40,125 nucleotides of DNA from Rhizobiaceae bacterium (GTDB lineage: Bacteria; Pseudomonadota; Alphaproteobacteria; Rhizobiales; Rhizobiaceae), in the NCBI GenBank assembly GCA_013214695.1, contig JABSRX010000002.1, forward strand, positions 58,361 through 98,485. Direction: 5' to 3'. A program made the translations under genes and the position numbers. Of this stretch, positions 35,121-40,125 are shown piece by piece (the first letter of the stretch is position 1; every line of letters starts with the position of its first letter). A model generated the notes under the pieces. That model made no database searches and was not told the origin of the DNA. It saw only the letters and a list, made by a program, of their open reading frames with translations.

Positions 35121-36260
35121 ATGCTTAAATCCATTGCGGCCCTTGCCGCGGCCTCATCGTTGTTGCTGGCTGGCCTTGCTCACGCTGAACCTTTGAAGGT
35201 TGGAATGATCACAACCCTGTCCGGTGGCGGCGCTGGCTTGGGCATTGATGTGCGCGATGGCTTCATGCTGGCGGTCAAGCAGTCGGGCAATTCCGACATC
35301 ACCGTGGTGGTCGAAGATGATCAGCGGAAGCCGGACATTGCCGTTCAACTGGCCGACAAGATGATCCAGAGCGAAAAGGTCGACGTGCTGACCGGCATCA
35401 TCTGGTCGAACCTGGCCATGGCGGTGGTCCCGGCTGCGGTTGCCCAGGGCAAGTTTTACCTGTCGCCCAACGCGGGTCCTTCGGCTTTGGCTGGCAAAGG
35501 ATGCCATCCCAACTACTTCAATGTCGCCTGGCAGAACGACAACCTGGCCGAAGGTGCGGGCGCCTATGCGAAATCTGCGGGCTACAACAACAGCTTCATC
35601 CTGGCGCCGAACTATCCGGCCGGCAAGGACTCGCTGACCGGCTACAAGCGCACCTATGGCGGCGGTGTTGCCGGCGAGATTTACACCAAGCTGGGTCAGA
35701 CAGATTATGCGGCCGAGATCGCCCAGATCCGCGATTCCGGTGCTGACAGCGTCTACTTCTTCCTGCCGGGTGGCATGGGGATTTCGTTCATGAAGCAATA
35801 TGCCGCTTCCGGCGTGAACATCCCGCTGGTCGGTCCTGCCTTCTCGTTTGACCAGGGCATCCTGCAGGCCGTCGGCGCCGCTGCACTGGGCGTGAAGAAT
35901 TCCAGCCAGTGGTCGAAGGACATCGACAACGAGACCAACAAGGCCTTCGTTGCGTCCTTCCAGAAGGAATATGGCCGTCTGCCATCGCTTTATGCGAGCC
36001 AGGGTTTTGACACGGCTAATCTGCTGCTGTCCGCCATGGGCAAGGCTGATGTGAAAAACGCTGATGCCTTCCGTGACGCGCTGCGCGCCGCTGACTTCAA
36101 CAGCACACGCGGTTCCTTCAAGTTCACCAGCAACCACCACCCGATCCAGGACATCTTCGTTCGTGAAGTGATCAAGGAAGGGGACGTGTTCACCAACAAG
36201 ATTGTTGCCACAGCTCTGACCGGCCACGGCAACCACTATATTGATCAGTGCAAAATGTAA
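35121..36260 (+). CDS. Liv/Urt-type periplasmic substrate-binding protein
   Basis: A 379-residue family 6-type binding protein. A signal peptide ends near AGLAHAEPLKVG. The body has TTLSGGGAGLGIDVRDG, VDVLTGIIWSNLAMAVVP, APNYPAGKDSLTGYKRTYGG (in part) and GFDTANLLL. It differs from the well-defined UrtA urea-binding group, which is longer. Its place next to ureD points to urea, a short amide or a branched-chain amino acid. GGGAGAAG is upstream of the ATG. A terminator-like hairpin follows it, which should keep its mRNA more abundant than that of the permeases. Confidence 0.88.
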   Translation: MLKSIAALAAASSLLLAGLAHAEPLKVGMITTLSGGGAGLGIDVRDGFMLAVKQSGNSDITVVVEDDQRKPDIAVQLADKMIQSEKVDVLTGIIWSNLAMAVVPAAVAQGKFYLSPNAGPSALAGKGCHPNYFNVAWQNDNLAEGAGAYAKSAGYNNSFILAPNYPAGKDSLTGYKRTYGGGVAGEIYTKLGQTDYAAEIAQIRDSGADSVYFFLPGGMGISFMKQYAASGVNIPLVGPAFSFDQGILQAVGAAALGVKNSSQWSKDIDNETNKAFVASFQKEYGRLPSLYASQGFDTANLLLSAMGKADVKNADAFRDALRAADFNSTRGSFKFTSNHHPIQDIFVREVIKEGDVFTNKIVATALTGHGNHYIDQCKM

Positions 36261-36284
36261 TTGCTGAACACAGTCGAACAACCA

Positions 36285-36309
36285 ACGGGCCGTTCGCGGC
36301 CCGTTTTTC
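36285..36309 (+). terminator. UUCG-loop terminator/attenuator after the binding-protein gene
   Basis: ACGGGCCG at 36285-36292 pairs perfectly with CGGCCCGT at 36297-36304 around a TTCG tetraloop, followed by TTTTT. It is a very stable terminator placed between the binding-protein gene and the permease genes, so read-through should set a lower level for the latter. Confidence 0.8.
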
Positions 36310-36332
36310 GTGCTGCTACCGGTACGGGTTGA

Positions 36333-36381
36333 GCGGCGAGACGGGCGGCGTTAAGGGCGGCGTTAAGGGCAGCGAGACGGG
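36333..36381 (+). repeat. Short tandem repeat in the operon spacer
   Basis: Two exact copies of the 12-base unit GGGCGGCGTTAA (36343-36354 and 36355-36366) are followed by a partial copy. They are flanked by GCGGCGAGACGGG and GCAGCGAGACGGG, which differ by one base. The array ends just before the ribosome-binding site of the first permease gene. Confidence 0.7.
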
Positions 36382-36386
36382 GTAAG

Positions 36387-37307
36387 ATGAGCCTGGCGTT
36401 ATTCCTGGAACAGGTTTTGAACGGCCTGCAATTCGGCATCATGCTGTTTGTCATGGCGGCCGGGCTGACGCTTGTCTTCGGCGTGATGGGTCTGATCAAT
36501 CTCGCCCATGGGTCGCTCTATATGGTCGGTGCCTTTGCCTGTGCCGGCGTGGCCACGGCGACCGGTTCCTTCTGGCTCGGACTGGCCGCCAGTCTGGTGG
36601 CGGCGGCCATTGCCGGCGTGATCGTCGAAATTGTCGTCATCCGAAGGCTCTACGCCCGCGATCACCTTGATCAGGTGCTGGCGACCTTCGCCCTGATCCT
36701 GATGTTTTCGGAAGGCACGCGCTATCTGTTTGGATCCTTCCCGCTCTATCTCGACACGCCGGAAATTCTGTCCGGTCCGGTAACTTTCTTCGGCGGCTTC
36801 CAATATCCATCCTACCGTCTGGCGATCATTGTCGTTGGCTTTGCCGTCGCCGCCGGGCTGTTTTGGTTGATCAGCGCGACGCGCCTTGGCATCCGCATTC
36901 GCGCCGGCGAAAGCGACCGGGAAATGATCACCGCCCTGGGAGTGGATATCGGCAAATTGTACACCGTGGTATTTGCCCTTGGCGCGGCACTGGCCGGTTT
37001 TGCCGGGGCGCTGGTCGGGGCGATCCAGTCGGTCCAGATCGGCATGGGGGAACCGGTGCTGATCCTCGCCTTTGTGGTCATCGTCATCGGCGGGATCGGG
37101 TCGATCCCCGGTGCCTTGGTTGCCGCGATCCTGGTCGGCCTGACCGACACTTTGGGCCGGACGCTGCTGCCGCTCGCATTTGGGACTTTCATGGATCCGA
37201 GCTCTGCCACGTCGACCGGGTCGGCGCTGGCGTCGATGCTGATCTACATTCTGATGGCCGTTGTGCTGGTCTTCAAACCCACCGGATTGTTTGGAGCCAA
37301 GACGTGA
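36387..37307 (+). CDS. Liv/Urt-type ABC permease (LivH-like)
   Basis: A 306-residue inner-membrane permease of the branched-chain amino acid uptake family. It has GLTLVFGVMGLINLAHGSLYMVGA (in part) at the start, the EAA-like loop ESDREMITALGVDIGKLYTVVF (in part), and GGIGSIPGALVAAILVG near the end. About eight hydrophobic segments are seen. GGGGTAAG precedes the ATG. Its stop overlaps the GTG start of the next permease gene. Confidence 0.93.
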   Translation: MSLALFLEQVLNGLQFGIMLFVMAAGLTLVFGVMGLINLAHGSLYMVGAFACAGVATATGSFWLGLAASLVAAAIAGVIVEIVVIRRLYARDHLDQVLATFALILMFSEGTRYLFGSFPLYLDTPEILSGPVTFFGGFQYPSYRLAIIVVGFAVAAGLFWLISATRLGIRIRAGESDREMITALGVDIGKLYTVVFALGAALAGFAGALVGAIQSVQIGMGEPVLILAFVVIVIGGIGSIPGALVAAILVGLTDTLGRTLLPLAFGTFMDPSSATSTGSALASMLIYILMAVVLVFKPTGLFGAKT

Positions 37308-38284
37308 AGCGCGAGAACTGGGTCAGCGGTATTTTCATTGCCGGCGGTTTGCTGCTGGTGGCAGCCGCCTGGCTGGGTGACGAGCCCTTCGTCATCACGC
37401 TGGCCACGAAAGTGGTGATCCTGGCGCTGGCCGGGGTCGGCCTGAACCTGGCGCTGGGCCATGGCGGGCTGGTGTCGTTTGGGCACGCGGCGTATTTTGG
37501 CCTCGGCGGTTACGCCATGGGCATTCTGGCCTATCACGCGCAAAGCTATGAACCGCTGGAACTCGGCTGGCTGGTCATTGAGGGCACCAAATCAATGCCG
37601 GTGATCTGGCTGGTGGCGATGGCCACCGCCGTTCTGTTTGCCCTGCCGATTGGCCTGCTCAGCCTGCGCACCAGCGGTGTCTATTTCATCATGATCACGC
37701 TCGCCTTTGCCCAGATGATCTACTATTTCGCCATCTCCTGGCCGGCCTATGGTGGCGAGGATGGCCTGTCGATTTATGTGCGCAATTCCTTCCCGGGGCT
37801 GAACACGCTGGATCCGATTCAGTTCTTTCTAATTTGCGCGGTGGTCCTGGCGATCTGTCTGTTTCTGGTCGATCGGCTGGTCAAGTCGCGCTTTGGCATG
37901 GCCCTGGAGGCGGCGCGTCAGAACCCGCAGCGGGTCACCCATCTCGGCATCGACCCGCTGAAGATCAAGCTGACAGTGTTTTTGATTTCCGCCGCGATCA
38001 CCGGTCTGGCCGGGGCGCTCTATGCCGACCTGAACCGCTTCATCAGCCCGACCATGCTGTCCTGGCAGGTGTCCGGCGAGATCATGATCTTTGTCATTCT
38101 TGGGGGCGTTGCCCGCTTTGCCGGGCCGCTCGCCGGGGCGACCCTGTTCATCGTGCTGGAGCATTTCCTCGGCGGCATGACCGAGTTCTGGCAGTTCTGG
38201 CTTGGCCTGTTGCTGCTGGTGGTCATCCTGTTTGCCCGGGGCGGCATTATTGGCCTGTTGGCCGGGGAGCGGCGCCATGACTGA
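37304..38284 (+). CDS. Liv/Urt-type ABC permease (LivM-like)
   Basis: A 326-residue permease with LNLALGHGGLVSFGHAAYFGLGGYAMG (in part), SLRTSGVYFIMITLAFAQMIYYF (in part), EAARQNPQRVTHLGIDPLKIKL (the coupling loop, in part) and ARFAGPLAGATLFIVLEHFL near the end. The start codon is GTG, overlapping the stop of the LivH-like gene (GTGA). The upstream extension of the same frame is a shadow of that gene. It overlaps the next gene by 8 bases. Confidence 0.92.
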   Translation: MKRENWVSGIFIAGGLLLVAAAWLGDEPFVITLATKVVILALAGVGLNLALGHGGLVSFGHAAYFGLGGYAMGILAYHAQSYEPLELGWLVIEGTKSMPVIWLVAMATAVLFALPIGLLSLRTSGVYFIMITLAFAQMIYYFAISWPAYGGEDGLSIYVRNSFPGLNTLDPIQFFLICAVVLAICLFLVDRLVKSRFGMALEAARQNPQRVTHLGIDPLKIKLTVFLISAAITGLAGALYADLNRFISPTMLSWQVSGEIMIFVILGGVARFAGPLAGATLFIVLEHFLGGMTEFWQFWLGLLLLVVILFARGGIIGLLAGERRHD

Positions 38285-39044
38285 GGTTAAGAGCAACGAT
38301 GTCGTGCTGGCGCTGAGCCAGTTGACCAAGCGGTTTGGTGCCTTGAGCGCCAATGAAGATGTCAGTCTCGATCTGCGCCAGGGGGAAATCCACGCCCTGA
38401 TCGGCCCCAATGGCGCGGGCAAATCAACGCTGGTCAAGCAGGTGGCCGGCGAAATGCGTCCCGACAGCGGCACCATCCGCTTCAACGGGGTCGAGATCAA
38501 CGGGCTGGACTGCGCCGCGCGGGCGCGGGCCGGGCTGGGCCGTACGTTCCAGATCTCCTCACTGATTGCGGAATTCACCGTGCTGCAGAATGTCATGCTG
38601 GCGGTGCAGGGCGAGCAGGGCCGGTCGTTTGGCATGTGGCGGCGGTTTTCCAAAGACGCCGACTTGCTGGAGCGCGCCCAGGGTTATGTCGCCGAGCTCG
38701 GCCTGCAGGACCGCGCCGACATCCGGGTGTCGGAACTGTCCCACGGCGAACGGCGCCAGTTGGAAATGGCGATGGCGCTGGCGCTGCAGCCCAAGGCCTT
38801 GCTGCTCGATGAGCCCTTGGCCGGGATTGGTCCGGCCGGCAGTCTGGAAATGACCCAATTGCTGAAGGCCCTGAAGCAGAAAGTGCCGATCCTGCTGATT
38901 GAGCACGACATGGCGGCGGTGTTTGAACTGGCCGACCGGATTTCCGTCATGGTCTATGGCCGCATCATTACCACCGGCACGGCAGAAGAAATTAAAAGCA
39001 ATCCGCAGGTGCAGGAAGCCTATCTCGGACAGGAGGCGTCATGA
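38277..39044 (+). CDS. Liv/Urt-type ABC ATPase (LivG-like)
   Basis: A 255-residue ATPase. Walker A is GPNGAGKST, followed by GRTFQISSLIAEFTVLQNVMLA (Q-loop, in part), the signature LSHGERRQLEMAMAL, Walker B LLLDEPLAGIGP and the H-loop LIEHDMAAVFELADRI. The signature with SHGE rather than SGGQ is normal for LivG. The start is ATG 38277; the frame upstream is a shadow of the permease gene. It overlaps the LivF-like gene by 4 bases. Confidence 0.94.
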   Translation: MTEVKSNDVVLALSQLTKRFGALSANEDVSLDLRQGEIHALIGPNGAGKSTLVKQVAGEMRPDSGTIRFNGVEINGLDCAARARAGLGRTFQISSLIAEFTVLQNVMLAVQGEQGRSFGMWRRFSKDADLLERAQGYVAELGLQDRADIRVSELSHGERRQLEMAMALALQPKALLLDEPLAGIGPAGSLEMTQLLKALKQKVPILLIEHDMAAVFELADRISVMVYGRIITTGTAEEIKSNPQVQEAYLGQEAS

Positions 39045-39730
39045 CCGCCCTGTTGAATGTGCAAAATCTGTCGGCTTTTTATGGTCCCTCGCAGGCCCTG
39101 TTCGATGTCAGTTTTTCGATCACCGAGGGGCATCTCGTCGCCCTGATGGGCCGCAACGGCATGGGCAAGTCGACGACCGTTGGCGCCATCTGCCGGATGG
39201 TCGACGTGCGCGGCGGACAAATCGCATTCGCCGGCCACAACCTGCTGAAGCTGAAACCCCATCTCGCCGTCCAGACCGGGCTGGGTCTGGTGCCAGAAGG
39301 CCGCCGCTGTTTCCCCAATTTGACGGTCCGGGAAAACTGCATGGCCGCCGCGCGGCCCGGGCACTGGACCTTTGAACAGGTCTCCGACCTGTTCCCGAGG
39401 CTGGCCGAGCGGCGCGACCAGATGGCGAATACCCTGTCGGGCGGTGAGCAACAGATGCTGGCGATTGCCCGGGCGTTGATGACCAATCCAAAGCTGTTGC
39501 TGCTCGACGAGGCTACAGAAGGGCTGGCACCGGTGGTGCGCCAGGAAATCTGGGCCGCGTTGCATGAGCTGAAGGGCACCGGCCTGTCCATCCTGCTGAT
39601 CGACAAGACGCTCAGCGAGCTGCTGGAGATCGCCGATCATTGTGTGATTCTGGAGAAGGGCGAAACCGTCTGGGACGGCGTGCCCGCGGATCTGACGACG
39701 GATATCAGTAACCGCTTTCTCGGGGTTTGA
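39041..39730 (+). CDS. Liv/Urt-type ABC ATPase (LivF-like)
   Basis: A 229-residue ATPase with Walker A GRNGMGKSTT, GLVPEGRRCFPNLTVREN (Q-loop region), signature LSGGEQQML and Walker B LLLLDEATEGLAP. The H-loop position reads IDKTLSE, lacking the usual His, which is common in LivF. AGGAGG gives it a very strong ribosome-binding site. It is the last gene of the operon and, with the LivG-like ATPase, drives the importer. Confidence 0.94.
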   Translation: MTALLNVQNLSAFYGPSQALFDVSFSITEGHLVALMGRNGMGKSTTVGAICRMVDVRGGQIAFAGHNLLKLKPHLAVQTGLGLVPEGRRCFPNLTVRENCMAAARPGHWTFEQVSDLFPRLAERRDQMANTLSGGEQQMLAIARALMTNPKLLLLDEATEGLAPVVRQEIWAALHELKGTGLSILLIDKTLSELLEIADHCVILEKGETVWDGVPADLTTDISNRFLGV

Positions 39731-40125
39731 GTGAGGCGCGGGTTTTGCGTGCGCGCGGTTTATGTTTGCGCTCACGCTGTCGGGCGGCAAAGCCGCCCTT
39801 CGCTCCGCATTTTTATTATTGGGGGCGCTTCGCGGCTCGCCTATCGGCGGGCTGACACTTTGCCACCGAATTTGCCTCACCTCGAATACGGCAAGCTCCG
39901 TAATGCTGGCACATCAGTTTCCGTAGAAGACGGCGAAGAGCCGTCCGGGCCGGTCAGGCCCGCCCCCGCGGAGCGGCGGCGCAGCCGCCTGCGTGAGCGC
40001 AAACATAAACCGAGCAAGTTCCACTGTTCCCGCGCCCGCTGAACCCAGCGTCCGGGTATTGAATTTGCAGCAATCATCGAATTTCCCATCAACAATTGCT
40101 CGGAGAGGATGCTTCCAGGCACCAA
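39731..40125. other. Final 395 bases: no supported gene; inverted-repeat element
   Basis: No open frame here looks like a real protein: those present are rich in Arg, Pro and Gly and have no recognisable motifs. The stretch holds the inverted repeat described in a separate entry, several GC-rich hairpins, and about 110 bases of unremarkable sequence at the end. The minus-strand frame reaching the window edge cannot be judged. Confidence 0.5.
39757..40011. repeat. 255-bp element with 21-bp perfect inverted repeats
   Basis: GGTTTATGTTTGCGCTCACGC at 39757-39777 (21 bases, with the last base closing the arm) is the exact reverse complement of 39991-40011. Inside each arm is a similar hairpin (GGGCGGC AAA GCCGCCC on the left, GGCGGC TGC GCCGCC on the right), and both continue into GCTCCGC, so the arms are alike over about 45 bases. 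I see no target-site duplication. It may be a small non-autonomous mobile element or a family of intergenic repeats. Confidence 0.6.

Noticed and set aside
34985-35134. 50-residue N-terminal extension of UreD
   Set aside because: Cys-rich, unlike UreD, and overlaps the start of the divergent binding-protein gene; the ATG at 34984 is a better start.
35154-36281. 375-residue minus-strand open frame
   Set aside because: Antisense to the binding-protein gene, which has a signal peptide and clear family motifs; codon-phase shadow.
39877-40125. Minus-strand open frame reaching the window edge
   Set aside because: Arg/Ser-rich, runs through the inverted-repeat arm, no motif, and the start cannot be seen; not supported as a gene.

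Overview
The window reads as a chromosomal backbone segment of an alphaproteobacterium, most likely a member of the Hyphomicrobiales (Rhizobiales). The support is the combination of families: an Omp10-like lipoprotein, an aa3-oxidase subunit IV peptide, two DUF465 proteins, DUF1465, DUF1192 and DUF1013/TrcR-type proteins, a purE-purK pair, and a urease cluster next to a Liv-type ABC transporter. Base composition is fairly high in GC throughout. I found no transposase, phage gene, integrase, tRNA, rRNA or CRISPR array. Taxonomy is inferred from gene content only.

Layout. 1-2 kb: the tail of an unknown gene, a MetE-like zinc methyltransferase and an alpha/beta hydrolase, closed by a two-way terminator shared with rpmE. 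2.4-5.4 kb: an MsbA-type ABC exporter converging on an ACT-domain gene and an SDR gene. 5.5-10.7 kb (minus strand): a MotA/MotB-like stator pair not linked to flagellar genes, an inositol monophosphatase, a Sel1-repeat protein, a ThiE-like protein and a DUF465 protein. 10.8-14.1 kb (plus): a second DUF465 gene, purE, purK, rpsU and a TPR lipoprotein. 14.2-16.9 kb (minus): cytochrome oxidase subunit IV, an Omp10-like lipoprotein and oligoendopeptidase F. 17-20.8 kb (plus): a sigma-54-dependent response regulator and a DUF882 cell-wall hydrolase with a long disordered tail. 20.8-22.8 kb: DUF1465, DUF1192 and the TrcR-like cell-cycle regulator, with CtrA-like boxes nearby.

22.8-28.6 kb is one tightly coupled seven-gene operon on the minus strand. 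It holds a complete polar-amino-acid-type ABC importer (ATPase, binding protein, two permeases) followed by a PfkB sugar kinase, an aldose 1-epimerase and an SDR dehydrogenase. The kinase looks, from memory, like the sulfofructose-kinase (YihV) branch. An amino-acid-type importer joined to sugar-processing enzymes suggests an unusual substrate, such as a charged or modified sugar, and is the best candidate here for a pathway that has not been described.

28.7-35.0 kb (minus) is the urease cluster, in transcription order ureD, ureA, ureB, an LprI-like periplasmic gene, ureC, a small apparently frameshifted exported protein, an ABM-type monooxygenase, ureE, ureF and ureG. 35.1-39.7 kb (plus) is a divergent five-gene Liv/Urt-type importer, separated from ureD by a short region with a perfect 14-bp palindrome. 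Import of a nitrogenous compound and ureolysis are therefore probably linked. The last 400 bases hold no convincing gene but carry a 21-bp perfect inverted repeat about 210 bp apart, possibly a small non-autonomous element.
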